Assembly (NCBI RefSeq): GCF_003696345.1
Contig: NZ_RFLX01000002.1
Location: forward strand, 124,001-188,000
Reading direction: 5' to 3'
Length of the DNA: 64,000 nucleotides
Source: Teichococcus wenyumeiae
GTDB lineage: Bacteria > Pseudomonadota > Alphaproteobacteria > Acetobacterales > Acetobacteraceae
The position numbers and the translations under genes are program-made. Position 1 is the stretch's first letter; each line of letters starts with the position of its first letter. Shown one piece after another: positions 43,259 through 56,467 of the stretch. The notes under the pieces are model-generated. The model ran no database searches, had not been told where the DNA came from, and saw nothing but the letters and a program-made list of their open reading frames with translations.

Positions 43259-44520
43259 GCCGCCAGCTTCTCCACCACGCTGGACAGGCCCGGCACCTTG
43301 CCGGCGGGGCCCAGCGCCGCCAGCGTCGGGCGGGAGCGGAAGATCATCGCCGCCGCCGCCTGCACGTCCTCGATGGTCACGGCTGCGATCTTCGCCTTGG
43401 TCTCGTCCGGCGTGATGATGCGGCCATGCACCTGAAGCTGGCGCGCGAGCTGCTCGCAGCGGCTGCCGGTGGATTCCAGCGACATCAGCACGGAAGCGCG
43501 GAGCTGCGCCTTGGCACGGTCCAGCTCGTCCAGCGTGACGTCGTGCTGCACGCGGCGCAGTTCCTCCAGCGTCACCGGCACCAGCTCGGCCGCCTGGTCC
43601 TCGCCCGTGCCGGCATAGATCGAGAAGACGCCGCCGTCGCGGAAGGGCTGAGCGAAGGAATAGATCGAATACACCAGCCCGCGCTTCTCCCGGATCTCCT
43701 GGAACAGGCGGGAGGACATGCCGCCGCCCAGCAGGGTGGAGAGCAGCATGGTGGGGTAGTGCCACTTGGTGGCCACCGCCGGACCCTCGAAGCCCAGCAC
43801 CACATGCACCTGGTCGAGGTCCCGCTCCTCGCGGAACTCGCCGCCGGTATAGCGGGCGGGCTCGCCCAGGGCGGGGTCCACGGTTGGCAGGTCCGCGAAG
43901 TGCTGCTTCACCTGGGCGACAAGGTCGTCATGCTCCAGCGCGCCGGCGGCGGCGACCACCATGCGGCTGGGGCCGTAGTGGTGGCGCATATAGCCCATCA
44001 GGGCCTCGCGCGGCATCTTGGCGATCACCTCCTCGGTGCCCAGCGTCGGGCGGCCCATCGGCTGGTCCGGGAAAGCGGTGGCCTGGAAATGGTCGAAGAC
44101 GATGTCGTCGGGCGTGTCGTTGGCCTGCCCGATCTCCTGCAGGATGACGCCGCGCTCGCGCTCCAGCTCCTCCGGGATGAAGGTGGAATGCGTCAGGATG
44201 TCGCCGAGGATATCGGCGGCCAGCGGCATGTCCTCCTTCAGCACCTTGGCGTAGTAGGCGGTGTTCTCCCGCGCCGTATAGGCGTTGAGATGCCCGCCGA
44301 CATTCTCGATCTCCCGCGCGATGGCGGCGGCGTCGCGCTTGGCGGTGCCCTTGAAGGCCATGTGCTCGAGGAAGTGGGAGACGCCGTTCTCCGCCGCCGT
44401 CTCGTCCCGCGTGCCGGCATGGACATAGGCGCCGATGGAGACGGTCTCGACCCGCGGCATCGTCTCGGAGACGACGGTCAGGCCATTCGGAAGGCGCGTC
44501 AGGCGCACCGCTTCAGACAT
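43255..44520 (-). CDS. M16 family zinc peptidase (mitochondrial processing peptidase-like)
   Basis: A 421-residue peptidase of the processing-peptidase group. The inverted zinc motif is H49-F-L-E52-H53, and the third ligand E129 sits exactly 76 residues on, as in the family. The C-terminal half is the inactive homologous domain with the substrate-binding RLFQEIREKRGLVYSIYS stretch. No signal peptide is evident, so it is probably cytoplasmic. The start at 44520 gives MSEAVRLTRLPNGL, the family-typical N terminus. It is coupled to pmbA and transcribed away from the PEP-CTERM gene. Confidence 0.92.
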   Translation of the reverse strand: MSEAVRLTRLPNGLTVVSETMPRVETVSIGAYVHAGTRDETAAENGVSHFLEHMAFKGTAKRDAAAIAREIENVGGHLNAYTARENTAYYAKVLKEDMPLAADILGDILTHSTFIPEELERERGVILQEIGQANDTPDDIVFDHFQATAFPDQPMGRPTLGTEEVIAKMPREALMGYMRHHYGPSRMVVAAAGALEHDDLVAQVKQHFADLPTVDPALGEPARYTGGEFREERDLDQVHVVLGFEGPAVATKWHYPTMLLSTLLGGGMSSRLFQEIREKRGLVYSIYSFAQPFRDGGVFSIYAGTGEDQAAELVPVTLEELRRVQHDVTLDELDRAKAQLRASVLMSLESTGSRCEQLARQLQVHGRIITPDETKAKIAAVTIEDVQAAAAMIFRSRPTLAALGPAGKVPGLSSVVEKLAA

Positions 44521-44695
44521 TCGGAAATTCCCGTGTGGCCCGCCGAATGGTGGCACGGCGGGCGGATTCTGTGTTGCTGTAACCCAATGTAGGGCCACGA
44601 GGCGAAGTCTGCGACCCCAAGCCGGGCAGCCCTGCCAGAAGGCCATGGCGCGCCACCGTGCGCCGGCGTCGGCAAACTTAACAACCAAGACTTCG

Positions 44696-44747
44696 TTTCG
44701 GTTGCGAAATTCCATAATTACCTGGAATGCAAGTAAAAAACTTGCAT
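44696..44747. promoter_or_regulatory. Two inverted repeats upstream of PEP-CTERM gene
   Basis: ATGCAAGT, five As, ACTTGCAT (44727-44747) is a perfect 8-bp inverted repeat abutting the -24 element. A smaller one, TTTCG-GTTG-CGAAA (44696-44710), lies just upstream. Both are in an AT-rich patch unlike the rest of the window, and could be activator binding sites. Confidence 0.5.
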
Positions 44748-44762
44748 GGCATGTTTTCTGCT
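44747..44762 (+). promoter_or_regulatory. Candidate sigma-54 promoter of PEP-CTERM gene
   Basis: TGGCATGTTTTCTGCT matches the -24/-12 consensus TGGCACG-N4-TTGCW at 10 of 12 positions, with the invariant GG and GC separated by exactly 10 nt. The predicted start would be near 44773, about 37 nt before the ATG. No sigma-70 boxes fit as well. Confidence 0.55.
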
Positions 44763-44809
44763 TTCCGTCCTTTCCGCGGCAATCCAGCCGCAGGTGAGGA
44801 TTGAACGGA

Positions 44810-45421
44810 ATGAAGATGCTCCGCGCGGGCGGCCTTCTGGCCGGTATCGTTCTGGCACTGGCGAGCACGCCGGCCTCGGCCGATGTGGTCCTGAACTTCC
44901 AACAGACCGGCGGCAGCCCGGCGGGCGGCGTGACGCTGGGCGGCACGCTGACCGTGACGGACCAGGCCTATGCCGATGGCCTGAACCTGTCCCACAGCCT
45001 CAGCGCCGGCGGCGCCGTCTCCACCGTGAACACCGGGCTGGTGGATGCCAGCTTCTTCTTCTCCACCCCCGGCCTCGGCACCGTCTCCCTGACCCTGGCG
45101 GACCTGCTGGCGGGCAGCGGCCTGCCGGCCGGCACCAGCGTGCTGGGCTCCCTGACCAGCAGCGCCGGCGGCACGCCCGGCGGCTTCCTGAATGCCAGCG
45201 GCCTCGGCTTCGGCTTCCGGTCCAGCACCGATGGCAATCTCTTCTCGGGCAATTTCACGGCGGCCCTGGGCGCCTGCACCGGCAATGGCTGCGACTTCAA
45301 CGGCACGGTGGTCACCACGGTGCCGGAACCCTCGGCACTGTCGCTGATGGGCTTCGGCGCCGTGGCGCTGCTCGCGGCGGGCTACCGGAAGCGGACCCCG
45401 GCGCAGCCGACGGCGGCCTGA
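44810..45421 (+). CDS. PEP-CTERM sorting domain protein (secreted/surface)
   Basis: A 203-residue exported protein. Residues 1-24 are a signal peptide with likely cleavage after ASA. The mature part is Gly/Ser/Thr-rich and low in charge, with one Cys pair (ACTGNGCDF). The tail from V171 is a PEP-CTERM domain: VPEP, a hydrophobic helix (ALSLMGFGAVALLAAGY) and a basic cluster RKR, followed by ten extra residues. Such tails are recognised by exosortase, encoded elsewhere. The ATG at 44810 has GAGGA 9 nt upstream; a TTG at 44801 is also in frame. It is a single-gene unit between thrC and the M16 gene. Confidence 0.85.
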   Translation: MKMLRAGGLLAGIVLALASTPASADVVLNFQQTGGSPAGGVTLGGTLTVTDQAYADGLNLSHSLSAGGAVSTVNTGLVDASFFFSTPGLGTVSLTLADLLAGSGLPAGTSVLGSLTSSAGGTPGGFLNASGLGFGFRSSTDGNLFSGNFTAALGACTGNGCDFNGTVVTTVPEPSALSLMGFGAVALLAAGYRKRTPAQPTAA

Positions 45422-45432
45422 GGCGCCATGAA

Positions 45433-45466
45433 AAAAGGCCGGCCCGGATCGCTCCGGCCGGCCTTC
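45433..45466. terminator. Bidirectional terminator between PEP-CTERM gene and thrC
   Basis: AAGGCCGGCC and GGCCGGCCTT form a 10-bp stem, extended by 3 bp after a one-base bulge, with a 4-nt loop. A run of As precedes and TTCTT follows, so it can act for both convergent genes. Confidence 0.7.
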
Positions 45467-45486
45467 TTCACGCCAGGGCGCAAGCC

Positions 45487-46893
45487 TCAAGCGGCGTTGC
45501 GGCGCGCGTGGCCGCGCACCACGGTCTCGATGGCCTCCAGATCCGCCGGCAGCACCTCGAAGCGCTCCTCCCGCTCATGCAGGTCCGCCATGCGGGGCGG
45601 CAGCGCGGGGCGGAAGCCGGTGGCCTTCTCCACCGCATCCGGGAACTTGGCCGGATGCGCCGTGGCCGCCACCACCACCGGGATGCCGGCATCGGCGGGG
45701 CGCATCGCCCGGGCGGCGGCGGTGCCGATGGCGGTATGCGGGTCCGCCAGATAGGCGCTCTCGGCGTAAAGCCGGCGGATTTCCTCCAGCGTCCCCTCGT
45801 CCGAGAGGGTGAAGCCGTGGAACAGCTCTGTCGCCTGCTTCCAGGCGGCATCGGGCACCGGCATGCGGCCCTCGGCACGGAAGCGGGTCATGGTCTCGGC
45901 GGTGGCCTTGGCGTCGCGGCCCAGCAGCTCGAACAGCAGGCGCTCGAAATTCGAGGAGACCTGGATATCCATGCTGGGGGACAGGCTGGGCTCCACCGGC
46001 CGGGCCGACATGTCATTGGAGGTGATGAAGCGCGCCAGGATGTCGTTGCGGTTGGCGCCGACGATCAGCCGTTCGATCGGCAGGCCCATGCGGCGGGCGA
46101 CCCAGGCAGCCAGCACATTGCCGAAATTGCCGGTGGGGACGGAGAAGGCCACCGGCCGGTCCGGCGCGCCCAGCGCCAGGGCGGCATAGGCGTAATAGGG
46201 GATCTGCGCCGCGATGCGCGCCCAGTTGATGGAATTCACCGCCGAGAGCTTCATCTCGTTGCGGAAAGGCGCGTCGTTGAACATCGCCTTCACCAGGTCC
46301 TGGCAATCGTCGAAGGAGCCCTGGACGGCGATGTTGCGGATATTGGGGGAGAGCACGGTGGTCATCTGCCGCCGCTGCACCGCGCTGGTGCGGCCCTCGG
46401 GGTGCAGAATGACCATATCCACCGCCGCGCGGTCGCGGCAGGCCTCGATGGCGGCGCTGCCGGTGTCGCCGGAGGTGGCGCCGACAATGGTCACGCGCTG
46501 CCCGCGCTTGGCCAGCACATGGTCGAAGAGCCGCCCCAGCAGCTGCATCGCCATGTCCTTGAAGGCCAGCGTCGGCCCATGGAACAGTTCCAGCGAGAAG
46601 ATGCCGGGCTCGATCTGCACCAGCGGCGCCGTGGCGGCATGGCCGAAGCCGGCATAGGCGGCGCGGGTCATGGTCAGCAGCTCGGCCTCGGAAATCGCCG
46701 GCGCGGTGAACAGCGCCATCAGCCTGGCCGAGAGCTCCGCATAAGGCAGGCCGCGCAGGGCGCGCCATTCCTCGGCGGAAAGCTCCGGCCAGGTCTCGGG
46801 CAGGAACAGCCCGCCATCCTCGGCGAGCCCCGCCAGCAGGACATCTTCGAATTCGCGAACCGGGGCCTCGCCCCGCGTGGAGAGATAGCGCAT
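45487..46893 (-). CDS. thrC: Threonine synthase
   Basis: A 468-residue PLP enzyme converting O-phosphohomoserine to threonine. It is the long form: MRYLSTRG N terminus, PLP lysine K112 (GPTLAFKDMAMQ), GATSGDTGSAA phosphate loop, and SVPTGNFGNVLA. No obvious attenuator or riboswitch was found upstream. It follows the GH10 gene by 44 nt in the same direction. In many alphaproteobacteria thrC is next to the M16 peptidase; here the PEP-CTERM gene lies between. Confidence 0.97.
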   Translation of the reverse strand: MRYLSTRGEAPVREFEDVLLAGLAEDGGLFLPETWPELSAEEWRALRGLPYAELSARLMALFTAPAISEAELLTMTRAAYAGFGHAATAPLVQIEPGIFSLELFHGPTLAFKDMAMQLLGRLFDHVLAKRGQRVTIVGATSGDTGSAAIEACRDRAAVDMVILHPEGRTSAVQRRQMTTVLSPNIRNIAVQGSFDDCQDLVKAMFNDAPFRNEMKLSAVNSINWARIAAQIPYYAYAALALGAPDRPVAFSVPTGNFGNVLAAWVARRMGLPIERLIVGANRNDILARFITSNDMSARPVEPSLSPSMDIQVSSNFERLLFELLGRDAKATAETMTRFRAEGRMPVPDAAWKQATELFHGFTLSDEGTLEEIRRLYAESAYLADPHTAIGTAAARAMRPADAGIPVVVAATAHPAKFPDAVEKATGFRPALPPRMADLHEREERFEVLPADLEAIETVVRGHARRNAA

Positions 46894-46937
46894 GGTGGCG
46901 GCACACTAGGGCCGGCGCCGCCGCCGCGCCATACGCA

Positions 46938-48017
46938 TCAGCGCCCGGTCAGGGCACGGGCCAGCGCGTCCCACATCGGCTTGCGCTTCCATTCGGCATC
47001 CAGCGGCAGGCCACGGTGCGGCCGCTTGTCCGGCATGGCGACATCCGGATCGGTCGCCAGCCAGGAATACTTGTCGGACAGGCCCCAGGTCAGCACCGTC
47101 CGCACCCCCGCCCCCACCGCCGTGGAGACGAAGGCATAGGCCCGTTCGGCCACCAGCGCGTCGCGCGCGGCGATGTCCTGCGGCACCTCCCCGCCCTCGC
47201 GGATATCCATCTCGGTGATCAGCACGGCGAGGCCGAGCGCCTGCAATTCCTTGATGAAGCCGCTCAGCACCGCCGGGTTGAAGGGCTTGACGAGCTGCAG
47301 ATGCGCCTGCAGGCCGACCGCATCCAGCGGCACCTTGCGGCCCACCAGGTCCCGCACCAGCGCCAGCAGGCGGCGGCGCTTCTCGGCGGCGGCGGGGGTG
47401 TCTTCCTCGATGCCGTATTCGTTCAGCGTCAGCCGCAGCGTCGGGTCGGCCTCCCGCGCCAGCTTCAGCGCGGTCTCGATGTAGGATGGGCCGAGTGCCC
47501 GCAGCCAGGGCGTATCCCGCAACTCGCCGCTCGCCTGCGGCGTATCGCTGCCCGGCGGGTCGGCCACCACCTCGTTCACCACATCCCAGTCACGGATCTG
47601 CGGCTGGGTATGCTCAAGGATGGTGCCGATATGGGCGGCCATGACGGCCCCCGCGCGGTCCGGGCCCTCGGCAAGCGCCTGCCTGGTCCAGTCCGGCATG
47701 TCCTGGTGCCAGATCAGCGCATGGCCCCGCACCGGGCGGCCCGCCCGCCGGCCCCAGGCCAGGATGGTATCCAGCGCCGCGCTGTTGAAGCGGCCTTCCT
47801 GCGGCTGCAGGGTGCCCCACTTTCCTTCGTATTCCGGCACCACGATGGCCGCTTCCCGCGCGAAGGCCACCGCGTAATCGGCATCCTGCCGCAGCAGGCC
47901 GCCCTGCACGGCGGCCCCGAAGGTGACGCCACTGGCCCGTGCCAGCTCGCCCAGGCCGGGCTGCGCCTGCTGCGCCAGGGCGCCAGCCGGCAGGGCCAGG
48001 GCGCCAGGGGCCAGCAT
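46938..48017 (-). CDS. Endo-1,4-beta-xylanase (glycoside hydrolase family 10)
   Basis: A GH10 xylan-degrading enzyme. The acid/base Glu is in RDWDVVNEVV (E149 from this start) and the nucleophile in LITEMDIREG (E269), 120 residues apart; HALIWHQDMPDW and GLQAHL are also family-typical. With ATG 48017 (359 residues) the protein starts inside a signal peptide (MLAPGALALPAGALAQQ). Reading further upstream gives a twin-arginine leader (RRHLTRRGLML), implying a true start at a CTG (48047) overlapping the previous stop as CTGA. Export by Tat is inferred. Confidence 0.88.
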   Translation of the reverse strand: MLAPGALALPAGALAQQAQPGLGELARASGVTFGAAVQGGLLRQDADYAVAFAREAAIVVPEYEGKWGTLQPQEGRFNSAALDTILAWGRRAGRPVRGHALIWHQDMPDWTRQALAEGPDRAGAVMAAHIGTILEHTQPQIRDWDVVNEVVADPPGSDTPQASGELRDTPWLRALGPSYIETALKLAREADPTLRLTLNEYGIEEDTPAAAEKRRRLLALVRDLVGRKVPLDAVGLQAHLQLVKPFNPAVLSGFIKELQALGLAVLITEMDIREGGEVPQDIAARDALVAERAYAFVSTAVGAGVRTVLTWGLSDKYSWLATDPDVAMPDKRPHRGLPLDAEWKRKPMWDALARALTGR

Positions 48018-48043
48018 CAGCCCCCGGCGTGTCAGGTGGCGCC

Positions 48044-48904
48044 TCAGGCGGCTGCCTGCTGCGGGCGCCGGGCGTTCTCGTTGGCCACGCCCGTCTCCCG
48101 CTGGAACTTGTCCCGCCGCCAGCAGAGCAGCCGCCAGGCGCCCTTGGCGGCGATGCCGGAAAGCCGCCCCCGGGGTTGCAGGCCGATCGTCTTGAACATC
48201 ATGCCCATGCCGCGCTCGATGTGGTGGTACCGGTAATAACCCATAGCGCGAGACATATAGCCTGCAATGCAACGATTGTGATCGTAAGGCACGCCCACGG
48301 CATCGTTGCCGCAGTGGAAGGCGAAGGCCAGCTCGTCATCCTCGGACTCGCCGATGCGGCCGGCGGCCACGCGCAGGCGCTGCAGGAAAGACAGCTTCTC
48401 CCGCGCCAGGTAGCGCTTCATGTGGTCGTAGAAGAGCTTGAAGTGCCGGTACTCGTCCGCCGCGATCAGCTTGCAGACCTCCTTCAGCACCGGCTCCTCA
48501 GTCTGTTCGCCCAGCGCGGTGTAGTAGGAGGAAGTGCCGATCTCCACCATGCAGCGGGCGATCAGCTCGCCCGTGCGGCTGCCGCGGATCGAGGCATCGG
48601 CATTGATGTCGATCTTGTAGCCATTGCGGTAGCGCTCGAAGGATTCGTCGAAGTTCCAGGTGGGGTCGGCCAGCATGGCCCACTTCCCCAGCGCGTCGCC
48701 GTGCTGCACCTCCTCCACCGCCCAGTTGTCGGCGGCCTGGCGGAAGTCGGGGTCATCGACGAAGACGCCATTGAGGTACTTCGCGTAGTCCACGCCATTC
48801 TTCTCGACCATGGCAGCCGCCTTCACCAGCGGGATGATGCCGGGGTCGATCTTGGACGGATCGAAGCGGTCCCAGGCCACCTGCTCGATGTGCCAGTGCT
48901 TCAT
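48044..48904 (-). CDS. Acyl-ACP-desaturase-like diiron (ferritin-fold) protein
   Basis: A 286-residue soluble helical protein. Two iron-binding motifs E65-x2-H68 (VEEVQHGDAL) and E151-x2-H154 (ADEYRHFKLF) plus E121 resemble the EENRHGD and DEKRHE motifs of soluble stearoyl-ACP desaturases. So it may introduce a double bond into ACP-bound fatty acids, or be another diiron oxygenase. No membrane segments; the N terminus starts MKHWHIEQVAW with no transit peptide. It lies directly downstream of the atp operon terminator and upstream of the xylanase. Confidence 0.68.
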   Translation of the reverse strand: MKHWHIEQVAWDRFDPSKIDPGIIPLVKAAAMVEKNGVDYAKYLNGVFVDDPDFRQAADNWAVEEVQHGDALGKWAMLADPTWNFDESFERYRNGYKIDINADASIRGSRTGELIARCMVEIGTSSYYTALGEQTEEPVLKEVCKLIAADEYRHFKLFYDHMKRYLAREKLSFLQRLRVAAGRIGESEDDELAFAFHCGNDAVGVPYDHNRCIAGYMSRAMGYYRYHHIERGMGMMFKTIGLQPRGRLSGIAAKGAWRLLCWRRDKFQRETGVANENARRPQQAAA

Positions 48905-48945
48905 GGTCCTCGATAACCTTCTGAATCAGGAACGGAAAACGACGA

Positions 48946-48978
48946 ACGCCGCATGCAGTCATGTTCTGCATGCGGCGT
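48946..48978 (-). terminator. Terminator of the atp operon
   Basis: A perfect 13-bp stem (48946-48958 with 48966-48978) with a 7-nt loop follows atpC by 44 nt; TTTT appears five bases beyond it on the minus strand. It separates the ATP synthase genes from the desaturase-like gene. Confidence 0.65.
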
Positions 48979-49021
48979 CCGGTTTGCAAGAGAGGCGGGG
49001 TAACAACCCCGCCGGTCAGTC

Positions 49022-49435
49022 TCAGGCCGCGCCGGCGACATCCACCATCTTACGGGTGGCCAGGTAGCGGTCCATCGCCGCCTCGCGCGCTTCGGGGGTG
49101 CCGCTGGCGGCGGCAGCCTCATAGGCGGCCTGCGCCTCCCGCATCCGGGTCTCGGCCTGGGCGCGGGAGAGTTCGGCCACCGGCGTCGCCTCATCGGCCA
49201 GCACGGTCATGCGGGTCGGCGTGATCTCGGCGAAGCCGCCGGCCACGAAGAGCCGCTCCGGCTGCTTCCCGGCCTCGCGCACCTCGATGACGCCGCCCTT
49301 CAGGGCGACGATCATCGGGGAATGGCCGGGCAGCACGCCCATGTCGCCCTCGGCCGCCGGGATGATCGCCATCTCGACGGGGCGGGAGAGCAGCAGCTTC
49401 TCCGGGCTCACCAGCTCAAGGTCGAAGGTCGCCAT
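49022..49435 (-). CDS. atpC: ATP synthase F1 subunit epsilon
   Basis: A 137-residue central-stalk subunit. The N-terminal beta-sandwich is intact (FDLELVSPEKLLLSRPVEMAIIPAAEGDMGVLPGHSPMI, residues 4-42) and a C-terminal two-helix region follows. Ribosome site GGGGAGAG precedes the ATG. Last gene of atpHAGDC. Confidence 0.96.
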   Translation of the reverse strand: MATFDLELVSPEKLLLSRPVEMAIIPAAEGDMGVLPGHSPMIVALKGGVIEVREAGKQPERLFVAGGFAEITPTRMTVLADEATPVAELSRAQAETRMREAQAAYEAAAASGTPEAREAAMDRYLATRKMVDVAGAA

Positions 49436-49459
49436 GGGTCAGTCTCTCCCCTCAGATCC

Positions 49460-51788
<2,329 letters not shown>

Positions 51789-51811
51789 GGGTTCGCTCCC
51801 CTAGCCTCCCG

Positions 51812-53967
<2,156 letters not shown>

Positions 53968-54141
53968 CTTTGAGGGCTTTCACCCCGTCGGGCAGCAATC
54001 ATGACGCGCCCGGAGGATCTTCCGTCGCGGCGGGCGGGGATTAACACAGCCCGTCACAAGGCGGCAACCGGCTGGGACGGGATTCGTTACCGCAGGTTCA
54101 AAATAGGGTCACTTTCGGGGCATCCGGGTATGCGGAGCCGG

Positions 54142-56391
54142 CTAGAGGAAGCTCACCGGGTCCACATCCACCTGCACCTTCACGGAAGCCGGTACACGGA
54201 CCCGTGATAACCACTCCCGCAGGATAGGCTGCACCGGCACGTCCCGCCGCACCTTGATCAACAGCCGGCGCCGGTGGCGGCCGCGCAGCATGGAAAGCGG
54301 CGCGGGCGCCGGGCCCAGCACCTCCACCCCATCGCCGCCCGGCGCCTCGATTCCCAGGTCGCGGGCAATGGTGTCGGCCTCCCGCTCATCCTCGGCGGAG
54401 ACGATCAGCGCGGCGAGGCGGCCGAAGGGCGGCCAGTGGCCAGGGCGGCGCTGGTCGGCCTCGGCGGCCATGAAGCCGGCGAGATCGCCGGAGATCAGCG
54501 CCTGCATCACCGGGTGGTCCGGGTTCCAGGATTGCAGCAGCACCTGCCCCGGCGCCTCGGCGCGCCCGGCACGGCCGGCCACCTGATGCAGCAACTGCAC
54601 CGTGCGCTCGGCGGCGCGCAGGTCCCCGCCTGCCAGGCCCAGATCGGCATCCACCACCCCCACCAGTGTCAGATGGGGAAAATGCCATCCCTTGGCGACG
54701 ATCTGGGTGCCGATGATCAGGTCCACCTCCCGCGCCTGGATGGCACGCGCGGCCTCGGCCGCCGCCGCCGGGCCCGGCAGGGTGTCGCTGGCCATGACCA
54801 GCCGGCGGGCATCGGGGAACAGCTCCGCCGCCTCCTCCTGCACCCGCTCCACCCCGGGGCCGAGGGGCGTCAGGCTGCCCTCGGCGCCGCATTCGGGGCA
54901 GGCGGGCGGGATGGGCTCGGCATGGCCGCAATGGTGGCATTGCAGCCGCTTCTGGATGCGGTGCTCCACCAGCCAGGCGGTGCAATTGGGGCAGCGCATG
55001 CGGTGGCCACAGGTGCGGCAGAGCGTCAGCGGCGCATAGCCGCGGCGGTTCAGGAAGAGCATGGCCTGCTCCCCCCGCCCGATCGCGTCCCGGATCGCCT
55101 GCACCAGCGGCGGGGACAGGAAGCGCCCACGCTCCGGCGGCGTCACCCGCTGGTCGATGGCCACCACGCTGGGCAGCGTCGCGCCGCCATGGCGCACCGG
55201 CAGGTCCAGCGCCGCGTAGCGGCCGGTCTCGGCATTGGTCAGCGTCTCCAGGCTCGGCGTGGCGGAGACCAGCACGCAGGCGGCCTCGTTCAGCCGGGCA
55301 CGGACCACCGCCATGTCGCGGGCGTGGTAGACCACGCCCTCCTCCTGCTTGAAGGCGGTCTCGTGTTCCTCATCCACCACGATCAGGCCGAGGTCGGGGA
55401 ACGGCAGGAACAGCGCCGAACGTGCCCCCACCAGCGCCTGCACCCGCCCCTCCGCCAGCGCCCGCCAGGTGTCGCGGCGGCGCTTGGAGCCGAGTTCGGA
55501 ATGCCACAGCGCCGGCTGGCAGCCGAAGCGGGCCTCGAATCGCTCCAGCCACTGGGCGGAGAGCGCGATCTCCGGCAGCAGCACCAGCGCTTGCCGCCCC
55601 TGGGCCAGGCACTCTGCCACGGCCTCCAGATAGACCTCCGTCTTGCCGGAGCCAGTGACGCCGGAGAGCAGCGTGACGCCGAACTGCTTCTTTGCCACGG
55701 CCTCCCGCAGCGCCTGCCCGGCCACCCGCTGTTCCTCGCCCAGCTCAGGGCCGCCGCGCTTCAGGTCCGGGCGGGGGAATTCCACAGCGCGCTCGATCAG
55801 CGCCGGCTCCAGCAGCCCCGCATCCGCCATGCCGCGCAGCACGCCGGAGGAAACCCCCGCCCGCTGCGCGATGGTGGCGGCCAGATGCGCCTCTCCGTCC
55901 AACTCACCTTCCAGCGTCTCCAGCACCCGCTGCCGGGCGCCGGTGAGGCCGGTGCCGCGCGCCAGCGCCGCCCGCCCCGCCGCCGAGGCACGCCAGCCCG
56001 CCTTGGCCATCGGCGGCTCCAGTGCGGAAGGGCTGCTCATGGCCATGCGCAGCACCGCGCCGGGCGGGCTGACGGTATAGGCGGCCACCCAATCCACGAA
56101 TTTCCGCAAGCTGGCCGTCATCGGCGGCACGTCCAGCAGATGGGTGATGTCGCGCAGCTTGCGCTCGGGCAGGTCCGGGTCGGCCTCGCCGTCCCAGACC
56201 ACGCCGATCATTTCGCGCCCGCTCAGCGGCACCTGCACGAAGCTGCCGGGCGGCGGCGGCACCATGCCGGCCGGCACGCCGTAGTCATAGGCGCCGGCCA
56301 GGGGTAGCGGCAGCAGCACCCGCAGGCGCGCCCGCGCCGGGGCCAGCGGCAGGGCCGGGGATGCCGTGCCCCTTCGTCTTCCGCCACTCAT
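54142..56391 (-). CDS. priA: Primosomal protein N' (replication restart helicase)
   Basis: A 749-residue 3'-to-5' DNA helicase that restarts stalled replication forks. Walker A GVTGSGKT at 244-251, DEEH box at 340-343, and eight zinc cysteines (C457, C460, C466, C469, C484, C487, C497, C500) are all in place. The N-terminal 3'-DNA-binding domain ([20 protein letters not shown]) is intact. Length is usual. It is transcribed divergently from tal, 76 nt apart. Confidence 0.96.
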   Translation of the reverse strand: MSGGRRRGTASPALPLAPARARLRVLLPLPLAGAYDYGVPAGMVPPPPGSFVQVPLSGREMIGVVWDGEADPDLPERKLRDITHLLDVPPMTASLRKFVDWVAAYTVSPPGAVLRMAMSSPSALEPPMAKAGWRASAAGRAALARGTGLTGARQRVLETLEGELDGEAHLAATIAQRAGVSSGVLRGMADAGLLEPALIERAVEFPRPDLKRGGPELGEEQRVAGQALREAVAKKQFGVTLLSGVTGSGKTEVYLEAVAECLAQGRQALVLLPEIALSAQWLERFEARFGCQPALWHSELGSKRRRDTWRALAEGRVQALVGARSALFLPFPDLGLIVVDEEHETAFKQEEGVVYHARDMAVVRARLNEAACVLVSATPSLETLTNAETGRYAALDLPVRHGGATLPSVVAIDQRVTPPERGRFLSPPLVQAIRDAIGRGEQAMLFLNRRGYAPLTLCRTCGHRMRCPNCTAWLVEHRIQKRLQCHHCGHAEPIPPACPECGAEGSLTPLGPGVERVQEEAAELFPDARRLVMASDTLPGPAAAAEAARAIQAREVDLIIGTQIVAKGWHFPHLTLVGVVDADLGLAGGDLRAAERTVQLLHQVAGRAGRAEAPGQVLLQSWNPDHPVMQALISGDLAGFMAAEADQRRPGHWPPFGRLAALIVSAEDEREADTIARDLGIEAPGGDGVEVLGPAPAPLSMLRGRHRRRLLIKVRRDVPVQPILREWLSRVRVPASVKVQVDVDPVSFL

Positions 56392-56467
56392 CGGTTATTC
56401 TGCAATTCCGGAAACACAGTCACACATAAGTGGTGCCCCGGCACCGCTTTCGCCAGGAACAAGCTTC

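Noticed and set aside
46894-46937. Threonine attenuator before thrC
   Set aside because: The gap is only 44 nt and contains no leader peptide with Thr or Ile codons.
53968-54060. atp operon promoter TTGCCG-N17-TTAATC
   Set aside because: Spacing is right but only 4 and 2 of 6 bases match the two boxes, so it cannot be told from chance.
54001-54207. Small plus-strand frame at the atpH-priA junction
   Set aside because: Overlaps the conserved priA C terminus, has no ribosome site and no recognisable sequence.
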